DNA of 64,000 nucleotides from Microbacterium sp. oral taxon 186 str. F0373. GTDB lineage: Bacteria; Actinomycetota; Actinomycetes; Actinomycetales; Microbacteriaceae. Each line of letters starts with the position of its first letter. Within the stretch, counting starts at the first letter, position 1. Under the pieces are notes generated by a model that saw only the letters and a list, made by a program, of their open reading frames with translations, was not told where the DNA came from and searched no databases. Below are positions 40,228 through 49,239 of this stretch, piece by piece. A program made the position numbers and the translations under genes. The DNA lies in assembly GCF_000411455.1 (NCBI RefSeq), contig NZ_KE150458.1, positions 632,876 to 696,875 of the forward strand. Direction: 5' to 3'.

Positions 40228-40251
40228 TCAGACGCCGAAGTACAGCTCGTA
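40228..40251. repeat. attR core within the glnA1 3' end
   Basis: This stretch is identical to 19653–19676. It contains the last seven codons and stop of the intact glnA1. Because the phage carries the same 24 bp, integration preserves the GlnA1 C-terminus unchanged. Confidence 0.92.
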
Positions 40252-41652
40252 CTCGAACGGGTGCGGACGCGCGGCGAGCGGCTTGATCTCGTTCTCGATC
40301 TTGTACTCGATCCAGGTCTCGATCAGCTCGGGCGTGAACACACCGCCGGCGAGGAGGAACTCGTGGTCTGCACGAAGCGCCTCGAGCGAGTCGAGCAGCG
40401 AGTTCGGCACCTGCGGAATGTTCTTGGCCTCCTCGGGCGGCAGCTCGTAGAGGTCCTTGTCGACCGGCTCGTGCGGCTCGATGCGGTTCTTGATGCCGTC
40501 GAGGCCGGCCATCATCTGCGCCGCGAAGGCGAGGTAGGGGTTGCCCGAAGCGTCGGGCGCGCGGAACTCGATGCGCTTGGCCTTCGGGTTGCTGCCCGTG
40601 ATCGGGATGCGGATCGCGGCTGAGCGGTTGCCCGCGGAGTAGACCAGGTTGACCGGAGCCTCGTAACCCTTGACGAGACGCTTGTAGGAGTTGAGCGTCG
40701 GGTTCGTGAAGGCGAGGACGGCCGGCGCGTGCGCCAGCAGGCCACCGATATACCAGCGGGCGAGGTCGGACAGGCCGCCGTAGCCCTTCTCGTCGTAGAA
40801 GAGGGGCTTACCCTCGAGCCACAGCGACTGGTGGGTGTGCATGCCCGAGCCGTTGTCACCGAAGAGCGGCTTCGGCATGAAGGTCGCGACCTTGCCCCAC
40901 TGCTCGGCGACGTTCTTGACGATGTACTTGAACTTCAGGATGTCGTCCGCCGCGTGCACCATCGTGTCGAAGCGGTAGTTGATCTCCTGCTGACCACCGG
41001 TGCCCACCTCGTGGTGCGCGCGCTCGAGGATGAGGCCGGACTCGATGAGGTGGAGGCTGATGTCGTCGCGGAGATCGGCCGTCTTGTCGACGGGGGAGAC
41101 GGGGAAGTAGCCGCCCTTGTAGGCCGTCTTGTTGGCGAGGTTGCCGCCTTCTTCGGCGCGACCCGTGTTCCAGGCGCCCTCTTCGGAATCGACGCTGTAG
41201 AAGGAGGCGTTCTGCTTCACTTCATAGCGGACGTCGTCGAAGATGTAGAACTCCGCCTCGGGGGCGAAGAACGCGGTGTCGGCGATGCCCGTCGACGCGA
41301 GGTACTTCTCGGCCTTCTTGGCGACCTGACGCGGGTCCTTGCTGTAGATCTCGCCGTTGCGCGGGTTGTAGATGTCGAAGAGCATGATCAGCGTCTTCGC
41401 TTCGCGGAACGGGTCGAGGTAGGCCGTCGACACGTCGGGGATGAGCTGCATGTCCGACTCGTGGATGTTCGCGAAACCGCGGATCGACGAACCGTCGAAC
41501 AGCTGGCCGACCGTGAAGAACTCCTCGTCGACGGTCGAGGCCGGGATGTTGAAGTGCTGCTGCACACCAGGCAGATCCGTGAACCGGATGTCGAGGAACT
41601 TGACGTCCTCGTCCTTGATGAACTTCAGAACCTCGGATGAATCTTTGAACAT
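40228..41652 (-). CDS. glnA: Glutamine synthetase type I, main adenylylated form
   Basis: The 474-aa enzyme (GlnA1) is the main ammonia-assimilating synthetase. It has GS-I motifs [31 protein letters not shown] and NRSAAIRIP, and the adenylylation loop [12 protein letters not shown] with Tyr402, the target of GlnE. Its last seven codons form the phage attachment core, yet the protein ends normally at FEYELYFGV. The ATG at 41652 follows TTGGAGACTCC. A four-part GlnR-type operator lies 71–108 bp upstream. Confidence 0.97.
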   Translation of the reverse strand: MFKDSSEVLKFIKDEDVKFLDIRFTDLPGVQQHFNIPASTVDEEFFTVGQLFDGSSIRGFANIHESDMQLIPDVSTAYLDPFREAKTLIMLFDIYNPRNGEIYSKDPRQVAKKAEKYLASTGIADTAFFAPEAEFYIFDDVRYEVKQNASFYSVDSEEGAWNTGRAEEGGNLANKTAYKGGYFPVSPVDKTADLRDDISLHLIESGLILERAHHEVGTGGQQEINYRFDTMVHAADDILKFKYIVKNVAEQWGKVATFMPKPLFGDNGSGMHTHQSLWLEGKPLFYDEKGYGGLSDLARWYIGGLLAHAPAVLAFTNPTLNSYKRLVKGYEAPVNLVYSAGNRSAAIRIPITGSNPKAKRIEFRAPDASGNPYLAFAAQMMAGLDGIKNRIEPHEPVDKDLYELPPEEAKNIPQVPNSLLDSLEALRADHEFLLAGGVFTPELIETWIEYKIENEIKPLAARPHPFEYELYFGV

Positions 41653-41722
41653 GGAGTCTCCAAGATCGGGTGCGGAACACGCCTGAACGGGATCAGGCCC
41701 GCCTCGACGCTATCGATGACCG

Positions 41723-41760
41723 GTTGCCCGGCAGTATCCCCCGTGTTTCGGGGATGTTAC
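41723..41760 (-). promoter_or_regulatory. GlnR-type operator upstream of glnA1
   Basis: On the minus strand the sites GTAAC, GAAAC, GATAC and GCAAC follow one another with exactly 6 nt between each. The Streptomyces GlnR consensus is GTnAC-n6-GAAAC repeated twice, and glnA is its classic target. The first three boxes fit well; the fourth differs at one base. It lies between glnA1 and the divergent RDD gene and could control either. Confidence 0.7.
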
Positions 41761-41783
41761 AGCGACGCGGATAAGCTGGCCCG

Positions 41784-42233
41784 GTGACGGCAGGTACCTC
41801 CGACAATACGGGACATCGCGACAGCACCTATCCCGGGGAGCGACTCGGGCTGCCCCGGTCGGGCTCGGGGAGCATCGCGAGACTCGGTCGACGCGTCGGC
41901 GCTCTCGCCGTCGATCTGGCAACGGCGACATTGATCGCCTCCGCGTTCTTCCCGGTCCTGGACGAGGTCACCGGGTTCCGGTACGCCAATCCGGTCGCGT
42001 CGAACCTGATCTTCGTCGCCGTGCAGGTGCTGTTCATCCCGACGCTCGGGGGAAGTCCGGGACATCGACTGTTCGGCATGCGGATCGTCCGTGTCGACGG
42101 GGGCTGGAGCGGCCTCTGGCGTCCGGTGGTGCGCACACTGCTGCTCGCCCTGATCATCCCCGCCGTGATCTGGGATGGCGATCACCGCGGCCTTCACGAC
42201 AAGACCGCGGGGACGGTCCTCGTCCGCGGTTGA
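41784..42233 (+). CDS. RDD-family membrane protein
   Basis: The 149-aa protein has the RDD signature (RLGRRVGALAVDLATATLIA) and two further membrane segments. It also has the conserved loop GGSPGHRLFGMRIVRVDGGW and the ending DGDHRGLHDKTAGTVLV. The family is of unknown, possibly transport-related, function. RDD genes commonly adjoin glnA1 in Actinobacteria. The GTG start follows closely on the shared upstream region with the GlnR-type operator. Confidence 0.88.
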   Translation: MTAGTSDNTGHRDSTYPGERLGLPRSGSGSIARLGRRVGALAVDLATATLIASAFFPVLDEVTGFRYANPVASNLIFVAVQVLFIPTLGGSPGHRLFGMRIVRVDGGWSGLWRPVVRTLLLALIIPAVIWDGDHRGLHDKTAGTVLVRG

Positions 42234-42236
42234 GGC

Positions 42237-42947
42237 TCAGCGCGGGCGCGGCGCGCGCGCACGCATCGGGTCGATGCCCTTCGGGATCGGCAGCGAGGTG
42301 ACGGACTGCGAGACCGAGTCCACGCGCTTGACGACAGCGGCCATCGTCGTACGGTCGACCTTCTTGGGGAACGACTTGATGGTCGCGGAGAGCTTCGAGA
42401 TGGGCACGTCGCCCTCACCGTGGCCGATGTACAGCACATTGATCGGAACGCCCGAGGCCACGCGCTGGACCTTCATCTTCTCGTCGTTGACGAGTCGGGT
42501 CAGCCGCCCCCGCGCGCCCTCGCCCACGATCACGACACCACCGCGGCCGATCACGCGGTAGACCGCGTCCTGCGTCTTCGGGTTGACCCCCACGGGCATC
42601 TCCGAGGCCACCCAACTGCGGCCGAGCGAGGTCGACAGCACGTGACCGGCAGCTCCCGGCATCCCGTCGAGCTTGATGTACATCGCGCGGGTGGACAGAC
42701 GTGTGAGCACGATCATGGCGCCCAACAGACCGAACAGCAGGCCGGTGACACCCCACAGGATCACGCTCCAGATGGCCGCAGGCGGGATGAGGAACCCGAT
42801 GAGGACGCCGATGCCGATTCCGACGACCACGACAGCGGCCAGCACCCACGGCAGCCACGAGAATTCGGCCTTCGTGAAGGTGTAGAGCGAGCGGATCTGG
42901 GAGAAGAAGCCAGGGCCCTTGTCGGGTGCGGAACTGCGGGATGCCAT
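42237..42947 (-). CDS. DUF4191 membrane protein
   Basis: The 236-aa protein has two adjacent membrane segments (VLAAVVVVGIGIGVLIGFLI and WSVILWGVTGLLFGLLGAMI). A conserved cytoplasmic domain follows, with MYIKLDGMPGAAGHVLSTSL and YRVIGRGGVVIVGEGARGRL. DUF4191 is Actinobacteria-specific and often near glnA and lipoate genes; its function is unknown. The ATG at 42947 is chosen because upstream in-frame sequence is antisense to the next gene. Confidence 0.88.
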   Translation of the reverse strand: MASRSSAPDKGPGFFSQIRSLYTFTKAEFSWLPWVLAAVVVVGIGIGVLIGFLIPPAAIWSVILWGVTGLLFGLLGAMIVLTRLSTRAMYIKLDGMPGAAGHVLSTSLGRSWVASEMPVGVNPKTQDAVYRVIGRGGVVIVGEGARGRLTRLVNDEKMKVQRVASGVPINVLYIGHGEGDVPISKLSATIKSFPKKVDRTTMAAVVKRVDSVSQSVTSLPIPKGIDPMRARAPRPR

Positions 42948-43091
42948 GGCACACAGCCTACCGTCGCGGCGACACGGCGCACGCGCACGCGGTGCGACGA
43001 GAACTCCTCCCCAGCGTGGCGAACCCTTGGCGTCTGCACAGGTTGACCCGCGCGGCGGCCGGCCCGGTCCACGAGCGGCGACACTCACGAT

Positions 43092-44450
43092 ATGAGCATC
43101 GATTCCGGTGTGCTCGCCCCGTCGCCGCTGCTGAGGACGCTGGGCGCCGCCGACGCCCCGTTTCCCGGCGACCTGCGCGCGGGCACGCCTCCGAGAGTGT
43201 GGGTGCCCCTGCAGGATCTGCCGAGCGAGATCTGGCGGGTACGGGGCGGCGAGCACGTGCTCACCCCCGTCGACCTGGCGCGCACTCCGGACGGTCACGC
43301 CGCCCTGCTCCCGCACTGCCCGCACCGACTCATCACTCTCGTCGCCGGGCGTGTGTGGGAGGCGGGAGCGCTCGTCACCGCCGCCGTCAGTGTGCTGCGT
43401 GGCGCCGCCGAGGCAGAGCGCTGCGGGTTCACCGTCGGCTCCTGGTGGGTGGATGCCGACGGGTGTCCACTCCTCGCTACGACCGGACCGGCCTGGCGGG
43501 ACGATTCCGTCGCACTGCTGAAGGAGCTCGCCGAGGCTGCCGCGCCGGGTCTGCGGCAGGCGGTGCTCGACGCCGCGGAACTGATCAGCGAGGGTCGCAT
43601 CACGCCGGGGCGGCGCGAGCGTGCGGAAGATGAGCTCTTCGCCGCCGCTGAACCGGCTCCTCTGCCGACCGCCGACGCGAACAGGGGGGTCGCGGCCATC
43701 CCGGCGCCGCGTCGGGCCGTACACCGCGGTCGAACCGGCGACGACCTCGCCTCGGATGCGTCGAGCTGGGTCGCGCCGCTCGTCGAGCGCGATCTTGCCG
43801 CTCGTGCGCTGAACGTCCTGGGCGATGTTCGCTCCGCGCTGAGGCGCACGATGAGCGCGACGCGCAGGCACGGGCTGACGGCGGTACGAGACCGGGCCGG
43901 ACGCCGCGCCCTGTCGGCGACGACCACACGGGCGCACAAGGATCGTGCGCCACGCCGCCGCCGGCGATCCCCGCTGCTCGTGGCCGCTGCCGCGGCCGCG
44001 ATCATCATCGCCGTGGGTCTCGCGTGGCCGGTCGACGAGAGCGCTTCATCCACGACGCCCGCGGCATCCACACCGTCGCTGGACAGCGGCGCCGTGTCCA
44101 CCCCGGCGGCGACCCTCGACTCCGGCGCGTCGGATGCCGCAGCGCCTGCGCCGTCGCACAGCGCCGACGAAGGCGACATCGCGCGCCGCCTGCTTGCCGA
44201 TCTCGCGTCATGCGCCCGGGAGCAGGTCGCCGACTGCTCCGACATTCTGGAGGACCCGAGCGCCGGCGTTCCTGACAGCGTCGTCGTCGAGGACGCTGAA
44301 CTGCGCGAGGTCACCCTCCTCGACGAGTACGGCGGCGTGGCCGCCTATCGCGTCTCCGGCGGACAGCAGCCCAGCCAGGTGCTCGTTCTCGTGCAGGTCG
44401 ACGGAAAATGGCTGATCCGCGACGTGTACGACGTCGCGGATCAGCCATGA
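43092..44450 (+). CDS. Uncharacterised membrane protein with extracellular C-terminus
   Basis: The 452-aa protein has a cytoplasmic N-terminal half (about 1–290) with no recognised family. A basic stretch RAPRRRRRSPLL and one transmembrane helix (LLVAAAAAAIIIAVGLAW) follow, then a Ser/Thr/Ala-rich linker and a small outside domain with two cysteines (LASCAREQVADCSD) ending DGKWLIRDVYDVADQP. It stands alone. Its final codons form a perfect 17-bp hairpin that probably serves as a terminator. Confidence 0.75.
   Translation: MSIDSGVLAPSPLLRTLGAADAPFPGDLRAGTPPRVWVPLQDLPSEIWRVRGGEHVLTPVDLARTPDGHAALLPHCPHRLITLVAGRVWEAGALVTAAVSVLRGAAEAERCGFTVGSWWVDADGCPLLATTGPAWRDDSVALLKELAEAAAPGLRQAVLDAAELISEGRITPGRRERAEDELFAAAEPAPLPTADANRGVAAIPAPRRAVHRGRTGDDLASDASSWVAPLVERDLAARALNVLGDVRSALRRTMSATRRHGLTAVRDRAGRRALSATTTRAHKDRAPRRRRRSPLLVAAAAAAIIIAVGLAWPVDESASSTTPAASTPSLDSGAVSTPAATLDSGASDAAAPAPSHSADEGDIARRLLADLASCAREQVADCSDILEDPSAGVPDSVVVEDAELREVTLLDEYGGVAAYRVSGGQQPSQVLVLVQVDGKWLIRDVYDVADQP
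44409..44447. terminator. Perfect 17-bp hairpin at the end of a coding region
   Basis: TGGCTGATCCGCGACGT (44409–44425) is followed by a 5-nt loop GTACG and its exact complement at 44431–44447. It occupies the last codons of the uncharacterised membrane protein and lies 32 bp from the stop of the convergent sucB. A symmetric hairpin between convergent genes suggests a bidirectional terminator; no long T-run is present. Confidence 0.65.
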
Positions 44451-44478
44451 CATGCGAGCCCGTTGGCCGGGCGCGCGC

Positions 44479-46167
44479 TCAGATTCCCAGGTTGGCCTCG
44501 AAGTCCGCCGTCTCCAGGCGGGTCTTGACCGCACCCAGGAAGCGGGCCGCGTCGGCGCCGTCGACGATGCGGTGATCGTACGACAGTGCCAGATAGACGT
44601 AGGAGCGCACGGCGATCGCCTCGACGCCGTCGACCTTGACCACACCGGGCTCCTTCACGACCGCGCCGGTGCCGAGGATCGCGGACTGCGGAAGGAAGAC
44701 GACCGGGGTGTCGAAGAGGGCGCCGCGGGAGCCGGTGTTGGTCACGGTGAACGTGCCGCCGGCGAGCTCGTCGGGCTTCAGCTTGTTGTCGCGCGTGCGA
44801 GCGGCGAGGTCGGCGATCTCGGACGAGATCCCCGCCAGCGTCTTGGCGCCGGCGTCACGGAGAACGGGGGTCAGCAGGCCGCGCTCGGTGTCGACCGCGA
44901 TCGAGATGTTCTCGGTGGCGGGGTAGACGATGTCGGTGCCGTCCACCGTGGCGTTGATCACCGGGAACGCCTGCAGCGCCTCGGCGGCAGCGAGGACGAA
45001 GAACGGCAGGAACGACAGCTTGCCGCCCGTCTTCGCGACGAAGTCCTTCTGGACCGCCGTGCGGTACGACGCGACCTTCGTGACGTCCACCTTCACGACC
45101 GTGGTGAGCTGGGCCGTCTGCTGCATCGAGGCAACCGCGCGCTCGGCGAGCACCTTGCGAAGTCGGGACATCGGCTGGGTCGTGCCGCGCAAGGGCGAAA
45201 CCTCGAGCGGGGCGGCCGCCGCCGGAGCGGGCGTGACAGCCGCGGCTGCAGGAGCGGCCTGGGCAGCCTCGGCTGCCTTGAGCACGTCTTCCTTGCGGAT
45301 GCGACCACCGACACCGGTCCCGGTGACGGACGCCAGGTCCACACCCTGCTGCTGCGCGAGTCGGCGCACGAGGGGAGTGACGTAGGTCGCCGCGTCGTCG
45401 GCAGGCGCGGCAGCGGGAGCAGGAGCAGCGGCCGGTGCAGGCGCCGCAGCGGGAGCAGGAGCGGCAGCGGCAGCAGGAGCGGCCGGCGCTTCGGCAGCCG
45501 GAGCGGCCGGTGCTTCGGCAGCCGGAGCAGGCGCAACTGCCGCCGGAGCAGCGGCTGCAGGGGCACCCGAACCGATGCGCGCGAGCACGGCGCCGACGGC
45601 GACCGTCTCATCCTCGGCGACGAGGATCTCCTGCAGCGTGCCGGCGATCGGAGAGGGGATCTCGGTGTCGACCTTGTCGGTCGAGATCTCGAGGAGCGGC
45701 TCGTCGACGGCGACCTCTTCGCCGACCTGCTTGAGCCAACGCGTCACCGTTCCCTCGGTGACGCTCTCACCCAGCTCGGGAAGAACGACGTCCTTCGCAT
45801 CGCCGGACGGCGCAGCGTTGGCCTCAGGAGCCGCGGGAGCCTGATCGGGGGCGGGAGCCGCTTCGGCCGGAGCCTGCTCAGCGGCGGGCTGCTCCGCGGC
45901 GGGCGCATCGTCGGACGGTGCGGCAGCCGAGCCGTCTCCGATCTTCGCGAGAACGGCGCCGACCTCGACGGTCTCGTCCTCAGCGACCAGGATCTCCTCG
46001 ATCACGCCGCTGACGGGAGAGGGGATTTCGGTGTCGACCTTGTCGGTCGAGATCTCGAGCAGCCCTTCGTCGGCCTGGATCGTGTCACCGACCTTCTTGA
46101 GCCAACGGGTGACCGTTCCCTCGGTGACGCTCTCTCCGAGCGCGGGGAGGACCACGGATGTGCTCAT
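44479..46167 (-). CDS. sucB: Dihydrolipoamide acyltransferase E2 of 2-oxoacid dehydrogenase (two lipoyl domains)
   Basis: The 562-aa protein has two N-terminal lipoyl domains, each with the lipoylated lysine in [14 protein letters not shown], separated by Ala/Pro/Glu-rich linkers. A peripheral-subunit-binding domain follows ([20 protein letters not shown]), then the catalytic acyltransferase core ending with the active-site [14 protein letters not shown]. It passes acyl groups from E1 (such as AceE) to CoA; in Actinobacteria it serves pyruvate and possibly 2-oxoglutarate complexes. The ATG at 46167 follows GAAGGAGACAC. It lies downstream of lpdA. Confidence 0.95.
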   Translation of the reverse strand: MSTSVVLPALGESVTEGTVTRWLKKVGDTIQADEGLLEISTDKVDTEIPSPVSGVIEEILVAEDETVEVGAVLAKIGDGSAAAPSDDAPAAEQPAAEQAPAEAAPAPDQAPAAPEANAAPSGDAKDVVLPELGESVTEGTVTRWLKQVGEEVAVDEPLLEISTDKVDTEIPSPIAGTLQEILVAEDETVAVGAVLARIGSGAPAAAAPAAVAPAPAAEAPAAPAAEAPAAPAAAAAPAPAAAPAPAAAPAPAAAPADDAATYVTPLVRRLAQQQGVDLASVTGTGVGGRIRKEDVLKAAEAAQAAPAAAAVTPAPAAAAPLEVSPLRGTTQPMSRLRKVLAERAVASMQQTAQLTTVVKVDVTKVASYRTAVQKDFVAKTGGKLSFLPFFVLAAAEALQAFPVINATVDGTDIVYPATENISIAVDTERGLLTPVLRDAGAKTLAGISSEIADLAARTRDNKLKPDELAGGTFTVTNTGSRGALFDTPVVFLPQSAILGTGAVVKEPGVVKVDGVEAIAVRSYVYLALSYDHRIVDGADAARFLGAVKTRLETADFEANLGI

Positions 46168-46269
46168 GACTGTGTCTCCTTCAGAAGTTCGATGTCCGAC
46201 AACTAGCTTAGTGACCCTCACGGGGCCGAAGCGGTGACGTGTCGGACGGGGGAGGAATGGTGGGGGCTT

Positions 46270-47649
46270 TCAGAGGGCGTGCAGAGGCTTGCCCGCGAGG
46301 GCGAGGAACGCCTCGCCGAGCGCCTCGCTCTGCGTCGGGTGCGCGTGCACGTACGGCGCGATGTCTTCCGGGTGCGCTTCCCAGGCGACGGCCAGCTGGC
46401 CCTCGCTGATGAGCTCGCCGACGCGATCGCCGACCAGATGGACGCCGATCACGGGCCCGTCGACCAGGCGGACGATCTTGACGATGCCGCCCGTGCCGAT
46501 GATCTCGCTACGGCCGTTGCCTGCCAGGTTGTACTCAGAGACGGCGACCGCGTCGCCGTGCGCGGCACGCGCGGCTGCCTCGGTGATGCCGACGGAGGCC
46601 ACCTCGGGGTGCGAGTACGTGACCCGCGGGATGGTGTGCTCCGCGACCATGACGGGGCCGAGGCCCGCGATCTCCTCGGCCACGAAGATCCCCTGCTGAA
46701 AGCCACGGTGGGCCAGTTGCAAGCCGGGGACGATGTCGCCCGCCGCCCAGACGTGCGGGACCGATGTCCGCAGGCGCTCGTCCACGCTCACGAAGCCGCG
46801 CTCGAGAGCCACCCCCGCCTCATCGAAGCCCATCCCGGCCGTCGACGGACCGCGTCCGACGGCCACGAGGAGGTAGTCCGCGCTCAGCTCGCTGCCGTCG
46901 GCCAGGACGATCGTGACCCCGGCATCCGTCTGCGAGACGGAGGCGAAGCGGGAACCGAGTCGAGAGACGATGCCGCGCTTGCGGAAGGCACGCTCCAGGG
47001 CTTTGCTCGAGGAGATGTCCTCCGCGGGCAGGAGGTGGTCGAGCGCCTCGACGATCGTGACCTCCGCACCCATCGATCGCCACGCGCTCGCGAACTCGAC
47101 GCCGATGACCCCGCCGCCGAGGACGATGACCGACGCCGGCACCTCTGCGAGCGCGAGGGCCTCTTCGCTGGAGAGGACCCGGCCGCCGATCTCGATGCCG
47201 GGGAGGGTTCGCGTGTGCGAGCCGGTGGCGAGAAGGACGTCGGCACCGCGATAGGTGTCCTCGCCGACCGCGACGGCGGGACCGTCGTCGTCGACGACCA
47301 ACCGTCCCTCTCCGGTGACCACCGTGATCCCGCGCGCCTTGATGAGGCCGGTGAGTCCCGCGAACTTCTTGGCGACGATGCCCTCGCGGAAAGCGGTGAC
47401 CCCCGCCACGTCGATGCCCTCGAACGTCGCCGCCACGCCGACGCTCGACGCGTCGCGGACGGCATCGGCGATCTCTGCCGCATGCAGGATCGCCTTGGTC
47501 GGGATGCAGCCGCGATGAAGGCACGTGCCGCCGAGCTTGTCCTTCTCGACGAGGGTGACCGAGCGACCGAGCTCGGCCGCGCGGATCGCCGCTGCGTATC
47601 CGGCCGACCCGCCGCCCAGGACGACGAGATCGGAGTGGTGTGCGGTCAT
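46270..47649 (-). CDS. lpdA: Dihydrolipoyl dehydrogenase (E3)
   Basis: The 459-aa flavoenzyme reoxidises dihydrolipoyl groups of E2 with NAD. It has the FAD motif LVVLGGGSAGYAAAIRAAEL and the redox disulfide GGTCLHRGCIPTK. The NAD motif is VIVLGGGVIGVEFASAWRSM, and the C-terminal HAHPTQSE carries the catalytic His-Glu pair. It lies 102 bp before sucB. Its ATG overlaps the pepA stop as ATGA. Confidence 0.95.
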   Translation of the reverse strand: MTAHHSDLVVLGGGSAGYAAAIRAAELGRSVTLVEKDKLGGTCLHRGCIPTKAILHAAEIADAVRDASSVGVAATFEGIDVAGVTAFREGIVAKKFAGLTGLIKARGITVVTGEGRLVVDDDGPAVAVGEDTYRGADVLLATGSHTRTLPGIEIGGRVLSSEEALALAEVPASVIVLGGGVIGVEFASAWRSMGAEVTIVEALDHLLPAEDISSSKALERAFRKRGIVSRLGSRFASVSQTDAGVTIVLADGSELSADYLLVAVGRGPSTAGMGFDEAGVALERGFVSVDERLRTSVPHVWAAGDIVPGLQLAHRGFQQGIFVAEEIAGLGPVMVAEHTIPRVTYSHPEVASVGITEAAARAAHGDAVAVSEYNLAGNGRSEIIGTGGIVKIVRLVDGPVIGVHLVGDRVGELISEGQLAVAWEAHPEDIAPYVHAHPTQSEALGEAFLALAGKPLHAL

Positions 47650-49115
47650 CGTGCGTCTCCTTCGACGAATGCGAGCAGGGATCGAACGGTGGCCGCGGTG
47701 GGGCCCTTGTCCGTGGCACCGGTCGCGGATTTGGTGCTCCCGCTGCCGGCGATGTCCAGGTGCACCCAGGGGATGCGAGGCGCGTCCGCGTCGTCGGAGA
47801 CACGCCCGACGAACCGCTGGAGGAAGAGTCCGGCGAACAGCGAACCGCCCGTCGGGTCGCCGATCTTCGCGTTGACGAGGTCGGCGATGGGGGAGTCGAG
47901 CTCCTCTTCCATATGCGCCGGCAGCGGGAGCGGCCAGGCCAGCTCGTCCGCGGACTCCGCCGCATCCAGGTACTCGGCAACCGCTTCCTCCGAGCCCATG
48001 ACGCCGGTGTGGCGAGAGCCCAGCGCCACCGAGATGGCTCCGGTGAGCGTGGCGACGTCGACGATCACGTCCGGGTGCGTGCGGCTGGCCGCGACGAGAC
48101 CGTCGGCCAGGACGAGCCGTCCCTCGGCGTCGGTGTTCAGCACCTCGACAGTGGTGCCGCCCAGAATCCGCAGCACGTCTCCGGGACGCGTTGCTCGTCC
48201 CGACGGCATGTTGTCGGCGAGACACAGCCATCCCGACACGCGCACCGGCAGACGCAGCTGCGCGGCCGCACGGACCACGGCCAGAACCGTCGCCGCACCG
48301 GCCATGTCGTACTTCATGCCCACCATTCCCGCGGGCGGCTTGAGCGAGAGCCCACCGGTGTCGAAGGTGATGCCCTTGCCGACGATGGCGACGTGGCGCT
48401 CGGCATCCGCAGGGGAGTAGTCGAGTCGCACGAGACGGGGCGGTCGGTCCGACCCCTGCCCCACGCCGAGGATGCCCCCATAGCCGTCAGCGGCGAGCTG
48501 CTCCTCATCGAGGACGACGACGTCCACGGGGAGCTCCGCCAGCGCCTCCCGAGCGGCATCCGCGACATCCTGCGGCCCCAGCCACTCGGCCGGGGTGTGG
48601 ACGAGATCCTTGACGAGCGCGGCGGCAGCGCCGACGGCCTGCGCTCGAGCCAGCGCCGAGGCGGCGGGGGGACGCTCACCACGAATGACCACGTGTGACG
48701 CGCGAGCGGCAGCGGCAACCGACTTGTACCCGTCGAAGCGGTACGCGCCGAGCGCGGCGCCCTCCGCCACGGCTCGCCACCCGTCCTCATCGACTGCCGG
48801 GGCTTCGACGGCCACGGTGTCGAAGCCGGTCGTCGTTCTCAGAGCGGCGCCGACCGCTTCACGCAGCGCCGCGGTGTCGGGCGCGGGTCCGGTGCCCACG
48901 ACGATCAGGGGCAGCGACGTCGCCTCCGGCGCGTAGGCGCGCACCGTTGAGCCGAGAGCGCCCGAGAAGCCCACGGCGTTCAACGCCGAGGCCAGCCCCG
49001 GCCACTGGTCGAGAGCACCCGCATCATGATCGAGGGGAGGGAGGGCGAGCACGAGGGCATCGGCCTTCGTCTCGCGCAGCGGATCGGTCGTGCACGACAG
49101 CTCGGGAAACGCCAT
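47646..49115 (-). CDS. pepA: Leucyl aminopeptidase (M17)
   Basis: The 489-aa metallopeptidase removes N-terminal residues from peptides. The metal- and substrate-binding motifs are present: VGKGITFDTGGLSLKP, MKYDMAGAATVL, NTDAEGRLVLAD. The ATG at 49115 is preceded by GGAGGTC at short spacing; an in-frame ATG at 49124 (MEVMAF) is an alternative. It is the first gene of pepA–lpdA–sucB and divergent from the PAC2 gene. Confidence 0.94.
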   Translation of the reverse strand: MAFPELSCTTDPLRETKADALVLALPPLDHDAGALDQWPGLASALNAVGFSGALGSTVRAYAPEATSLPLIVVGTGPAPDTAALREAVGAALRTTTGFDTVAVEAPAVDEDGWRAVAEGAALGAYRFDGYKSVAAAARASHVVIRGERPPAASALARAQAVGAAAALVKDLVHTPAEWLGPQDVADAAREALAELPVDVVVLDEEQLAADGYGGILGVGQGSDRPPRLVRLDYSPADAERHVAIVGKGITFDTGGLSLKPPAGMVGMKYDMAGAATVLAVVRAAAQLRLPVRVSGWLCLADNMPSGRATRPGDVLRILGGTTVEVLNTDAEGRLVLADGLVAASRTHPDVIVDVATLTGAISVALGSRHTGVMGSEEAVAEYLDAAESADELAWPLPLPAHMEEELDSPIADLVNAKIGDPTGGSLFAGLFLQRFVGRVSDDADAPRIPWVHLDIAGSGSTKSATGATDKGPTAATVRSLLAFVEGDAR

Positions 49116-49239
49116 GACCTCCATCCTAGGTTTGCGTCCTCCGGGGTCGGCGACGCTCGACGGCGGCGAGCCGCACCCCGCGTGTTCGCTGTCAGCGGCA
49201 CGCGGACCTGCGCCCGGGGAAGGCTCGTACAGTGGACTC

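Larger units (their letters stand above)
19653..40251. mobile_element. Prophage integrated in the 3' end of glnA1, carrying three insertion sequences
   Basis: The element is bounded by 24-bp direct repeats of the glnA1 3' end and contains a tyrosine integrase next to attR. It has a complete leftward head module (HNH, large terminase, portal, protease–capsid fusion, connectors) and a short siphovirus tail module (tail tube, 399-aa tape measure, two tail proteins). It also has a leftward early region with an excisionase-like gene. It spans 20,599 bp. Three IS copies plus target duplications account for 3,806 bp, so the ancestral element was about 16.8 kb, small for a siphophage genome. No holin or endolysin was recognised. 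The replication gene is broken, so induction is unlikely without help. Confidence 0.9.

Noticed and set aside
19653..40251. CRISPR array or toxin–antitoxin system within the element
   Set aside because: The only regular repeats are the iteron-like, arm-site and IS terminal repeats; none has spacer-like spacing of 30–40 bp. No toxin motif was seen.
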